A stretch of 37,302 nucleotides of DNA, from assembly GCA_029572555.1 (NCBI GenBank), contig JAKPVM010000205.1:1-37302 (forward strand). The letters are read 5' to 3'. This DNA is from Verrucomicrobiota bacterium (GTDB lineage: Bacteria > Verrucomicrobiota > Verrucomicrobiia > Limisphaerales > JAKPVM01). The notes under the pieces are model-generated. The model saw nothing but the letters and a program-made list of their open reading frames with translations. It searched no databases and was not told where the DNA came from. Each line of letters starts with the position of its first letter. Within the stretch, counting starts at the first letter, position 1. Shown piece after piece: positions 9,306 to 16,662 of this stretch. A program made the position numbers and the translations under genes.

Positions 9306-9444
9306 TTAAACGCGGGATTGATGGGTAAAAGCCTCAGCGGGCAACATCTCTTCAAATTTATCCTTTGATATATCAGCTCGGACAAAGAACGCATTCGTCC
9401 CGGCAGAATCGCAACCGACAAAAAGCTAATTTTTTTATAGTCAT
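9306..9444 (-). pseudogene. Possible small coding remnant of unknown function, interrupted by a one-base shift in a T5 run
   Basis: From the ATG at 9444 the frame reads MTIKKLAF and then, because of a run of five T (minus strand, 9420-9424), goes out of frame and stops after 24 codons. If one T is removed, the reading becomes a smooth 45-residue protein that continues FVGCDSAGTNAFFVRADI and ends EAFTHQSRV at the TAA at 9306-9308. I recognise no family. The in-frame part downstream of the T run has no stop for 40 codons and an ordinary amino-acid mix. Explanations are a decayed short gene, a sequencing or assembly indel, programmed frameshifting, or chance. A consensus TATAAT lies 6 bases before the ATG. 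The rest of the 9218-9496 spacer shows nothing else. Confidence 0.35.
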
Positions 9445-9450
9445 AGGTAA

Positions 9451-9480
9451 ATTATAGATTTCAAATTTTTAACGTCTTAA
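9451..9480 (-). promoter_or_regulatory. Candidate promoter inside the 9218-9496 spacer
   Basis: On the minus strand, TTAAGA (9475-9480) and a perfect TATAAT (9451-9456) are 18 bases apart. The TATAAT is followed by six bases and the ATG at 9444, the same arrangement as at pduS. It would drive the small disrupted frame or a short RNA, and read-through would reach the DUF4091 gene at 9217. Confidence 0.35.
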
Positions 9481-9496
9481 GAATTACCTTCTATTT

Positions 9497-10795
9497 TTAC
9501 TGAATTGGTTCTTTTCCAATAACAATTCCAAACTTTTCTTTTATCCGACGCCGTTCTGCTTGAAGAAGATTTTTGTCCTGTTCATAAACCAGTGTTGGGC
9601 AAGGTCGCCAATGAAAAACAGCAGTATCTTTTGTCCAATCTTCTCCAATAGATTTGCAATAGTTGCAAATTATTTTGTTTAATATGGCAGAACTTTCAAA
9701 ACAATGAATTTTATTTTCCATTGCCCATTTTCTTGGATTGTATTTGTTCGCATTTTTAATAAAGTCATAAAGTTGAAGTCCGACATCTTTATTTTCAAGA
9801 AATCTGCCTGTTTCATTATTTATAAAAATTCGAGAGCCAACTTCTGCATTTTTAAAAAGGGCGACGGGTGTGTCTGCAAACAACGATTCAACAACTGCGA
9901 CGCAAGAACCTTCCCGCAATGATAAAATTACGCTTGTTTTAGAGCGAGAGAGTGCGTTTAAGACCTCGCTATCATTGGCGTTTTCCCATAACTCGAACCT
10001 GTTTTCCACTCCGTAAAGACGAGCTTCATTAAGAAGAACCTCGCGTGTTCTATTCCCGTTCCTTTGCCCAATTAAGACTATGCGAAGTGATTCGGGCATC
10101 TGTTTTAATGCCTTAAACAGGGCAAAATGCCGTTTATATTTTCCAAAATTCGCAAGCATTATGAGGTCAATATCTTTTTTTTCAAACGGCACCGGATTAT
10201 ACAATTCTGGATTTACCCAGCTTGAACACAACAACCGCACAACTATATATTTTGATGAAATCCTCGGTAAAATAAACGCATCATTAGGGTCGCTTAAATG
10301 TGAAAAGACGATATCATCCCATAATTCAGGCAGCAAAAAATTTACCAGACTATACGGAACAGCCCAGACGGGAGAAAGAACAAGCCGGTATTGGCGCGCA
10401 AATTCTTTAATATCGCAATTTTGCAAAAGCCGTGTCCACTGATGTTCGAATGATAGGTAAACCACCCCTTTTTCTCGTTCGCTAATAAAAGGTTTTAATA
10501 CTGTAGCGCTTTCAAGCAATCTGTTTTCGGCAGTCGGTTCAAATTCTCGCCAATCTATACTCCTGCGGTTTAGCCTTTTAATTAAAATCTTAATCTCGCT
10601 TTCAATACTTATCTGTTGTTCAGGCGTGCAGCCAAGTCGCACAGCCATACACAATTTGTGTATAGCACGCGCAATATCTTGTGGTTCCCACACATTGGTG
10701 TTAACAAGCGACTTTTGTATGAAAGATAAAATTGACCGACAGGTTCGGCTATATCTAACCTTATCCTCTAATTCAATTTTTAATTTAGAAAACAT
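9497..10795 (-). CDS. Glycosyltransferase, GT-B fold, group 1 (GT4-like)
   Basis: This 432-residue cytoplasmic protein has a divergent N-terminal half and a recognisable C-terminal Rossmann domain of the GT4 superfamily. That domain starts near DLIMLANFGKYKRHFALFKA and includes LRIVLIGQRNGNRTREVLL. The donor-binding EX7E-type motif lies in SLREGSCVAVVESLFADTPV (about 290-312). It would transfer a sugar from a nucleotide donor to a polysaccharide or lipid-linked acceptor, but donor and linkage cannot be read from the sequence. It is the last gene of the five-gene polysaccharide operon, 12 bases after the AlgD-like gene. The first 110 residues are basic and match no domain I recognise. Confidence 0.82.
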   Translation of the reverse strand: MFSKLKIELEDKVRYSRTCRSILSFIQKSLVNTNVWEPQDIARAIHKLCMAVRLGCTPEQQISIESEIKILIKRLNRRSIDWREFEPTAENRLLESATVLKPFISEREKGVVYLSFEHQWTRLLQNCDIKEFARQYRLVLSPVWAVPYSLVNFLLPELWDDIVFSHLSDPNDAFILPRISSKYIVVRLLCSSWVNPELYNPVPFEKKDIDLIMLANFGKYKRHFALFKALKQMPESLRIVLIGQRNGNRTREVLLNEARLYGVENRFELWENANDSEVLNALSRSKTSVILSLREGSCVAVVESLFADTPVALFKNAEVGSRIFINNETGRFLENKDVGLQLYDFIKNANKYNPRKWAMENKIHCFESSAILNKIICNYCKSIGEDWTKDTAVFHWRPCPTLVYEQDKNLLQAERRRIKEKFGIVIGKEPIQ

Positions 10796-10807
10796 TAAAT
10801 CTAAAAT

Positions 10808-12124
10808 TTAGCCATTAATTCGTTCATAATTAGCGGGCGTTGAAAATTTATCCTTTCCTGCTGGTCTTAAATCGATGACATATTGACTTGAATCTAATTG
10901 GTTCATAACAGACTGTAATTCCTCGTCATCATTGCCAAGAATAATTAACTCTGAATCCTTGATTAGTTCTTGCGCTGAATCAACCATTAACCGCGATATG
11001 TGCGGGATTCGTTCTTGAATATAACGACGATTTGCGCCAACAAGCCTTGCAATCGAAACGTGTCTATCAAAAAGTTTTAATTCATAACCACGACCTATCA
11101 ACATTTCAATCAAAGCAACGATCGGAGATTCGCGCAAATCGTCCGTACCACCCTTAAAGGCAAAACCGAGCACACCGATTTTTTTAACATTTTTCTCACA
11201 AATTAGATTAAATGCGTTCTTAATCTGCATCTCATTGCTTATGGAAATTGCCTTTAACAAAGGAACTTCAAGGTCTCGGACTTGAGCTGCTTTTACAAGC
11301 GCGCGAAGGTCTTTGGGCAAACAACTTCCCCCAAAGGCAAAGCCCGGCTTCAAATAAGCAGGCGAAATATTAAGCTTTTTATCCATACAAAAGATTTCCA
11401 TTACCTCGCCAGCATCGATTCCGTATTGTTTGCAAATTGCCCCAATTTCGTTTGAAAAAGTTATTTTAAGCGCATGAAAGGCATTTGATGCATATTTCAT
11501 CATTTCAGCTGCCCGAAGCGATGTCCTAATTATTTTAGATGGCAAATGGCTATATAGTGAGGCAACAATGTCAAAGTCTTTTTCATACCTTGCGCCGATA
11601 ATTGTAAGAGGGGGAGAAAAAAAATCTCCAACAGCCGAGCCTTCTCTCAAAAACTCCGGATTCATTACCAATCCAAAGTCCTGACCGAATTTTTTTGACG
11701 AGATTTGTTCTATAAGCGGAATAATTTTCTCCTCGCTGGTACATGGAATAACAGTTGATCTGATAACGATAAGGTGATAACTGTTTTTATCTTTAATGGC
11801 GTTTGCAATGCTTTCGCATACTCGTAAAACATAAGATAAATCAAGTTCACCACTCGGTTTTGATGGGGTTCCAACGCAAACCATCGAAACATCGGTTTTC
11901 ATTACTGCGTTGTAATGGTCAGTAGAACCACTGATTTTTCCATTTTTAACGCCATCAGAAATGAGTTCCTCAATATCCTTTTCAATTATCGGAGATTTAC
12001 CAGCCGCAACCATATTTACTTTGCCAGCATCCACATCAACGCCAATAATATTATGACCACCTCGGGCAAAACTACCGATTAAAACTGCTCCAACATATCC
12101 GAGTCCAAAAATACTTATATTCAT
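10808..12124 (-). CDS. algD: GDP-mannose 6-dehydrogenase (AlgD-like)
   Basis: This NAD-dependent four-electron dehydrogenase would convert GDP-mannose to GDP-mannuronate, precursor of alginate-like or other mannuronate-containing glycans. The 438 residues begin with the Rossmann motif FGLGYVGAV and keep VGTPSKPSGELDLSYV, NPEFLREG and the active-site block GFAFGGSCLPKDLRAL with C268, the same number as the catalytic Cys of Pseudomonas AlgD. The C-terminal domain carries GFAFKGGTDDLRESPIV. The overall pattern, especially FGLGYVGAV and DDLRESP, is closer to AlgD than to UDP-glucose dehydrogenases, but the related UDP-sugar enzymes cannot be fully excluded. The ATG overlaps the preceding glycosyltransferase stop by 4 bases (ATGA), so translation is probably coupled. 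Confidence 0.85.
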   Translation of the reverse strand: MNISIFGLGYVGAVLIGSFARGGHNIIGVDVDAGKVNMVAAGKSPIIEKDIEELISDGVKNGKISGSTDHYNAVMKTDVSMVCVGTPSKPSGELDLSYVLRVCESIANAIKDKNSYHLIVIRSTVIPCTSEEKIIPLIEQISSKKFGQDFGLVMNPEFLREGSAVGDFFSPPLTIIGARYEKDFDIVASLYSHLPSKIIRTSLRAAEMMKYASNAFHALKITFSNEIGAICKQYGIDAGEVMEIFCMDKKLNISPAYLKPGFAFGGSCLPKDLRALVKAAQVRDLEVPLLKAISISNEMQIKNAFNLICEKNVKKIGVLGFAFKGGTDDLRESPIVALIEMLIGRGYELKLFDRHVSIARLVGANRRYIQERIPHISRLMVDSAQELIKDSELIILGNDDEELQSVMNQLDSSQYVIDLRPAGKDKFSTPANYERING

Positions 12125-13356
12125 TTCAGGCTTCCGTTAATGTTTTTCTGAATAATCGTTTCACAATATTTCTCAAACAAATCAGTTACTTTTTCCCAGC
12201 TAAAATTCTCCTCAACAAGCCGTCGCGCATTTGAAGATAATTCTGGTAATTCATCGTTTAAAATCCTAATAGTCTTGTCTGCAAAATCATCAGGTGAATC
12301 ACCGATAAGAATATGTTTGTTATTTTCAACAGCCAATCCCTCAGCGCCAACCGATGTAGATACAACAGGCACTCCTGCCGCCATAGCCTCGTAGATTTTT
12401 ATTCTTGTTCCACCGCCGACTCGCAATGGCACAACCATAACCGACGCCTTTTTCAAATAAGGTCTAACATCATCAACCGTGCCGGTTACAATGACGGATT
12501 TATCATTGTCCACAAGTTCTTTGACGGATTTTGTCGGATTACGTCCGACAATTACAAATTTTGCCGATGGATATTTTCTCTTAATTATAGGATAAATTGA
12601 ACTAACAAAATATTGAACTGCATCAATATTCGGCATCCAATCCATTGAGCCAAGAAACAAAATAAATCCTTGTTCAGGTGCGCGTCCATCAGGTTTGAAA
12701 TATTCAACATCAACACCCGTCGGCACGCTACCAAAGACATTTTTAAGACCGTATTCTTCCCGCATTATCCTGCAATCCTCATCGGATACACCAACAACAC
12801 CACCAAACCTGGCAGAGACATTTTTCTCAAAATTTCTCATCCTTTGCCACTGGCTTTTAAAATACAGATGTGTAAAATAATTATTAGAATTTTCGGCTAA
12901 TCTCTTCCAAATCAACGCCTCAACATTATGTTGAAACAACAAAGATTTAGATGGTTGTTTTGTTGCTCTAATCCAATTAATCGAAGGAGCTAAAAAATCG
13001 CAAACAACAATATCAAAATCTGATTCCTGTTCGGCTATCGCATCTGTCATTAAGTCGCTTTTATATTTTCCAACCGCATAGGGATATTTCGAAAATAAAT
13101 TTAAAAACAATTCGCAATAAAAATTTAGAGACCTTTTTTTGGCTTCGCTAAATGGAATTAATATCTGACTTGATGAATATTCGGAAGCCTTTTTTATACT
13201 CTCTTCGGATGTATCGGGAAGACTCAAAGCAAGATAAGTGATTTTGTGGCGTCTGTTCAATACTTTGAGCATATTGAACGTCCGCAGTTTTCCACCTGTA
13301 TCCAGCGGATGGAGAAGCCCAGTTTTCAGCCACAATATTTTAAGATGGTTATCCAT
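12121..13356 (-). CDS. Glycosyltransferase family 4 (EpsH/PEP-CTERM sugar-transferase-like)
   Basis: This is a retaining GT4-type glycosyltransferase of about 411 residues. The N-terminal domain starts LKILWLKTGLLHPLDTGGKL, a signature of polysaccharide sugar transferases that grip the acceptor through a Gly-rich loop. The C-terminal domain has LFLGSMDWMPNIDAVQYF, VIVGRNPTKSV and the donor motif KIYEAMAAGVPVVSTSVGAE with its conserved Glu. The chosen start is the ATG at 13356, which overlaps the Wzt stop by 8 bases. The longer frame starts at a TTG (13371) further inside wzt. It probably adds a residue to the polysaccharide exported by the Wzm/Wzt transporter encoded just upstream. The donor is unknown. 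Confidence 0.88.
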   Translation of the reverse strand: MDNHLKILWLKTGLLHPLDTGGKLRTFNMLKVLNRRHKITYLALSLPDTSEESIKKASEYSSSQILIPFSEAKKRSLNFYCELFLNLFSKYPYAVGKYKSDLMTDAIAEQESDFDIVVCDFLAPSINWIRATKQPSKSLLFQHNVEALIWKRLAENSNNYFTHLYFKSQWQRMRNFEKNVSARFGGVVGVSDEDCRIMREEYGLKNVFGSVPTGVDVEYFKPDGRAPEQGFILFLGSMDWMPNIDAVQYFVSSIYPIIKRKYPSAKFVIVGRNPTKSVKELVDNDKSVIVTGTVDDVRPYLKKASVMVVPLRVGGGTRIKIYEAMAAGVPVVSTSVGAEGLAVENNKHILIGDSPDDFADKTIRILNDELPELSSNARRLVEENFSWEKVTDLFEKYCETIIQKNINGSLK

Positions 13357-14596
13357 TAATATTTGACTCAAAGGATGCGTCGAACTCTACAATCCCCCTG
13401 TAAATCGGCTTGCAGGGGATACTGGCGGTTGAACTTTGTTTTGCCCCAACGGACACTGCCGTAATATCATAAAAATCCCGATAATATTCTTTGCAATATA
13501 CATAAAGACCAATCCTATAATCGCCTTCTACAAGCGGCAACGACTTAATTTTGCCAGTTATTTCAAGCGGTTTATTTTGGCTTAAAATATAAGGATTTCC
13601 ATCCGGTCTGCGTAAATCAATTATACCAACTCTGACGCCATAAACCGAATAAATCAAAATCTGCAAATCAAAGATTGATGTATCTTTTTTAGGTTCAATT
13701 CGCAGATGAAAATTGACATCTGTACCAGAAACCACTGGATTGGGTGAAAACTTTAAATTTTTTAAAGTGAACACTTCTCCGAGCGGATAATCAAATTCGC
13801 CGGTAGAAACGCCGTCGCCCTTTAAATCGCGCAAATAGGCGGTTATCTGCTCTTGAACAGGCCCAATTCCTTTTACACGACCTTGATTTAAATAAACTAC
13901 ACGTCCACATAAGGTCTGAATTGCTGACATATTATGACTAACAAACAAGACAGTTCTTCCATATCCCCGTGATACCTCCTGCATTTTCCCTAAACATTTA
14001 TTCTGAAAGGCTGCATCGCCAACTGCAAGGACTTCATCTACCACTAAAATTTCCGGTTCCAAATGAGCAGCAACCGCAAACGCAAGCCGCACATACATCC
14101 CCGATGAATATCGTTTTACCGGCGTATCAATAAATTTTTCCACCTCCGCAAATGCAACAATTTCATCAAACTTTTTAATAATCTCGCTTTTACTCATTCC
14201 AAGAATTGCGCCGTTCAGGAAAATGTTCTCCCTGCCTGTCAACTCCTGATGAAACCCCGTGCCAACTTCAAGCAAACTGGCGAGCCTGCCTCTGACACGA
14301 GCCTCGCCTTCCGTCGGTTCGGTGATTTGGCTCAAAATCTTTAACAAAGTAGATTTACCTGCCCCGTTTCTTCCGATAATTCCGAGGACTTCGCCTGCTT
14401 CGACATCAAAGGTAATATCTTTTAAAGCCCAGATATACTCGTCGCCAGCCTTTCTTGGTCGCCATCTTCCAGTAAATATTTTACCAATGGTGCTGACAAT
14501 TTCAGTGATATGGTCACGCAAAGTATCATTGCTCAACGTTTGTCCAAGCCGATAACGTTTTCCAATCCCCCGAACAGATATGATTGGTTCTTCCAT
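13349..14596 (-). CDS. wzt: Polysaccharide ABC transporter ATP-binding protein with C-terminal Wzt domain
   Basis: This is the ATPase subunit of an O-antigen-type polysaccharide exporter. The 415 residues show Walker A GRNGAGKST (75-83), the signature segment YSSGMYVRLAFA (about 163-174) and Walker B ILVVDE (183-188), followed by VSHNMSAIQ. The family insert YIWALKDITFDVEAGEVLG precedes Walker A. Residues from about 260 to 410 form the extra beta-sandwich Wzt C-terminal domain, which in O-antigen systems recognises the modified non-reducing end of the chain. That suggests a polymer finished by a capping group. It starts 1 base after the Wzm stop, so the two subunits are co-translated. Confidence 0.94.
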   Translation of the reverse strand: MEEPIISVRGIGKRYRLGQTLSNDTLRDHITEIVSTIGKIFTGRWRPRKAGDEYIWALKDITFDVEAGEVLGIIGRNGAGKSTLLKILSQITEPTEGEARVRGRLASLLEVGTGFHQELTGRENIFLNGAILGMSKSEIIKKFDEIVAFAEVEKFIDTPVKRYSSGMYVRLAFAVAAHLEPEILVVDEVLAVGDAAFQNKCLGKMQEVSRGYGRTVLFVSHNMSAIQTLCGRVVYLNQGRVKGIGPVQEQITAYLRDLKGDGVSTGEFDYPLGEVFTLKNLKFSPNPVVSGTDVNFHLRIEPKKDTSIFDLQILIYSVYGVRVGIIDLRRPDGNPYILSQNKPLEITGKIKSLPLVEGDYRIGLYVYCKEYYRDFYDITAVSVGAKQSSTASIPCKPIYRGIVEFDASFESNING

Positions 14597-14597
14597 C

Positions 14598-15425
14598 TTA
14601 TATTACATCAGCAAAAGTTCTTTCCATACTTCTAAAATAAATTGCGCCTGTAATTAAAAGAATAATTATTACAAGAATACTCACAAGAAAACCTTCCCAA
14701 TATGGTTCAAAACGCGCCCCCAGTATGCACCATCTAAAACCATCTATTACGCCAACCATTGGATTTAGGTTGTATAAAAACCGATACCTTTCTGGCACTA
14801 CATCCGAAATAAAACCGACAGGGCTTATATACATCCCCATCCTGACAATAAAAGGCACTATATATTTAACATCTCTGTAGCGAACATTGAGAGCGCTAAA
14901 CCATAGCCCAACAGAAAACGCAGCAAGAAACGCAACAATGAAAAACAGCAACAGCATTAATAAACGCGGTGTAAAAGGGACATTAAATCCCCACATCATC
15001 GCTATTAAAATCAACACAGAAATAAGGAGGTCAACAATGCCGGTCATCACGGCGCTTGCAGGAATAATCAATCTCGGAAAATAAACCTTTGTTATCATCC
15101 TTTCCGACGCCACAAGAGACTGGCTGCTTTCTGTCATTGCATTTGCAAAGAACTGCCACGGCAATAACGCCGCAAACACAAGCACCGGATACGGTGCACC
15201 ATTACTTGGAAATTTACCGACGAGCGAGAAAATCGCCGTGAATATAACCATAGTTAATAACGGCTGAAGGGCTGCCCACGTAACGCCAATATATGTCTGT
15301 TTATACCTGACAAGAATATCGCGCCAGGTGAGAAATAAAAATAGCTCTCGGTATCGCCATAGTTCGGCAAAATCAATACTCACAATACCTTTTCGCGCTT
15401 TTATTACTCTTTCGTAATCTGCCAT
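14598..15425 (-). CDS. wzm: Polysaccharide ABC transporter permease (ABC-2 type, Wzm)
   Basis: This 275-residue integral membrane protein is the channel subunit of a Wzm/Wzt exporter, carrying lipid-linked polysaccharide across the inner membrane. It opens with the amphipathic gate-helix region LWRYRELFLFLTWRDILVRY and then IGVTWAALQPLLTMVIFTAIF. About six hydrophobic segments follow, including LLISVLILIAMMWGF and LLMLLLFFIVAFLAAFSVGL. A conserved NPMVGVIDGFRW element sits before the last helix. It is the first gene of the polysaccharide operon, 112 bases from ribH, with a plausible promoter in that gap. The match to the ABC-2 permease family is clear, although the particular glycan is unknown. 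Confidence 0.93.
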   Translation of the reverse strand: MADYERVIKARKGIVSIDFAELWRYRELFLFLTWRDILVRYKQTYIGVTWAALQPLLTMVIFTAIFSLVGKFPSNGAPYPVLVFAALLPWQFFANAMTESSQSLVASERMITKVYFPRLIIPASAVMTGIVDLLISVLILIAMMWGFNVPFTPRLLMLLLFFIVAFLAAFSVGLWFSALNVRYRDVKYIVPFIVRMGMYISPVGFISDVVPERYRFLYNLNPMVGVIDGFRWCILGARFEPYWEGFLVSILVIIILLITGAIYFRSMERTFADVI

Positions 15426-15482
15426 CTGGTAAAATATTTATTGTCCGGGATTTAACGCCATTTCAACAATTTAAACTACAAC

Positions 15483-15512
15483 TTTATAAGACATTTAATA
15501 TTTAATTTCCAA
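15483..15512 (-). promoter_or_regulatory. Candidate promoter of the Wzm/Wzt polysaccharide operon
   Basis: On the minus strand, TTGGAA (15507-15512) and TATAAA (15483-15488) are 18 bases apart in the 112-base gap between ribH and wzm. The predicted start near 15476 leaves a leader of about 50 bases. AT-rich context makes this tentative. Confidence 0.3.
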
Positions 15513-15537
15513 CTAAAACTGCTGGTTTAGGTTTAAA

Positions 15538-16005
15538 TCACGAGATTGACTTAATAATTTTAGCCATTGTTACGGCTGTTTGCGCCGCTTCATAACCTCG
15601 ATTATGTTCAGGGTCAAGACAACGTTTTTCTGCCTGCTGGATATTTTCCAATAATAAAACCTCGTGAATAATTGGCACGCCAAAATCAATCTGCAACCTT
15701 GTTATCGCCTCAGTTACCGATTCGCCAATGAGTTGAGCATGAGCCGTCTCACCGCGAATTATTACGCCAAGACAAATAATTGCCGAAATTTTTGTAGAAC
15801 CATTTTTGAGAATATTAGTTAGAACAACAGGAATTTCATAAGCGCCAGGAACTCTTATAATTTTAATAGAATCAGCTCTTGCCTCTGTTAGACAATTCTT
15901 TGCGGCTTTTACCATCGAATCCACATATCGTCGGTTATATTCCGATGTAACAATTACATAATTCCCACCAGTTGCTTGCGACTTTCTTTTTACCGTTTTT
16001 AGCAT
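15538..16005 (-). CDS. ribH: 6,7-dimethyl-8-ribityllumazine synthase
   Basis: This enzyme condenses 5-amino-6-ribitylaminouracil with 3,4-dihydroxy-2-butanone 4-phosphate in the penultimate step of riboflavin synthesis, as a cytoplasmic 5-mer or 60-mer. The 155 residues match the normal length. Family motifs are IVTSEYNRRY near the substrate pocket, RVPGAYEIPV (51-60), GVIIRGETAHA with H89 and R84, and HNRGYEAAQTA near the C-terminus. The residues after H89 (AQLIGESV) depart from the common HFDYV pattern, and the strand IIHEVLLLENIQQAEKR is also somewhat divergent. No other riboflavin gene is adjacent. No FMN riboswitch consensus is present upstream. A 10-base inverted repeat begins 2 bases upstream of the ATG. 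Confidence 0.94.
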   Translation of the reverse strand: MLKTVKRKSQATGGNYVIVTSEYNRRYVDSMVKAAKNCLTEARADSIKIIRVPGAYEIPVVLTNILKNGSTKISAIICLGVIIRGETAHAQLIGESVTEAITRLQIDFGVPIIHEVLLLENIQQAEKRCLDPEHNRGYEAAQTAVTMAKIIKSIS

Positions 16006-16007
16006 AA

Positions 16008-16050
16008 CTGTTTTTTAAAATAAACGGCGAATTAATCCAATAAAAAACAG
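16008..16050. repeat. 10-base inverted repeat next to the ribH start
   Basis: CTGTTTTTTA at 16008-16017 and TAAAAAACAG at 16041-16050 are perfect inverted copies separated by 23 bases. They lie in the leader between ribH and the divergent CoA-binding remnant. The repeat could be a protein-binding site or an mRNA hairpin covering the ribH ribosome-binding region. Because six or more of the ten positions are a homopolymer run, chance is also possible. Confidence 0.4.
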
Positions 16051-16109
16051 GCGCGCAATCAAAATAGTTGATAAATTGTTGAAATATATTAACCTAAAAC
16101 TATGTATTT

Positions 16110-16386
16110 ATGTCAAAGAAAGTAGCAGTCATCGGGGCGTCGGCGAATCCAAACAAATACGAGCACAAAGCCGCCAAGGCTTACTTAAAATGCGGATACA
16201 CTGTCTACCCGATTAATCATAAAGAAAAAGAAATTGCTTGATATATCGGCTAAAGGCTGCGATGAACTATGGTTGAACCCGGGAACTGAATCCGAAGAAG
16301 TATTAGCAAAAGCAAAAGAATTAGGTCTAAACGTTATTCAAGCCTGCAGTATAATCAACATAGGTTATCACCTAAACGATTTGTAA
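16110..16386 (+). pseudogene. Decayed CoA-binding-domain (YccU-like) protein gene with internal deletion and frameshift
   Basis: Two fragments of one gene lie in adjacent frames. The first runs from the ATG at 16110 to a TGA at 16239-16241: 43 residues starting SKKVAVIGASANPNKYEHKA and ending with YTVYPINHKEKEIA, the N-terminus of a Rossmann CoA-binding protein. The second resumes in the next frame (16237-16386) with DISAKGCDELWLNPGTESEE and ends LGLNVIQACSIINIG, the family's C-terminal third. Roughly 40 residues, containing the EGLxxYPSxxDIP-type middle, are missing between them, so a deletion of about 120 bases that also broke the frame is the simplest explanation. Intact members are about 120-140 residues. 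The product would not fold normally. It is divergent from ribH. Confidence 0.82.
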
Positions 16387-16457
16387 CTAATATAACCAGT
16401 GTAAAGTGTGCTGAATAATCCCAATAAGTAACACGGATTCACACGATCTACAGAATA

Positions 16458-16634
16458 TAGTGGATAGTAGATAACATATAAGATAAAGAATTTCCTGAGT
16501 TATGATGAACAGTGCGATAGAAAATGCTTTTACTACAATCCCTGCACCCATACCCACTACCGTGGGTTTTTATCTTTTTATTTACTGTTTCTAATATTCT
16601 ATTGCCTACCTACTACACTATCTACTATCTACTA
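16458..16634. repeat. 16-base inverted repeat enclosing 145 bases of non-coding DNA
   Basis: TAGTGGATAGTAGATA at 16458-16473 pairs with TATCTACTATCTACTA at 16619-16634, with 15 of 16 positions complementary. The right arm sits in a longer CTACTA-rich tract (from about 16605). The segment between holds a terminator-like hairpin (16552-16580) and no credible gene. It lies directly between the decayed CoA-binding gene and a secreted enzyme gene. It could be a small non-autonomous mobile element or a degenerate repeat. No target-site duplication was found at the ends. The remaining bases of 16387-16662 show nothing else. Confidence 0.45.
16552..16580 (+). terminator. Rho-independent-type terminator
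   Basis: ACCCAC (16552-16557), a four-base loop TACC and GTGGGT (16562-16567) form a perfect 6-bp stem, followed by a T-rich tract (TTTTTATCTTTTT). In the plus direction it could end transcription from the CoA-binding remnant at 16110. The stem is short but GC-containing in an AT-rich setting. Confidence 0.55.
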
Positions 16635-16662
16635 TTGCAGCGCAAAGGGCTCAAAATATTTC

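Noticed and set aside
10808-12124. UDP-glucose 6-dehydrogenase as the first choice
   Set aside because: The general family fits both, but the FGLGYVGAV, VGTPSKP and DDLRESP blocks and C268 position are nearer to GDP-mannose 6-dehydrogenase. The alternative is kept only as a caveat.
16006-16109. An FMN riboswitch upstream of ribH
   Set aside because: The conserved RFN-element sequence blocks are absent on either strand. Only a 10-base inverted repeat is present.
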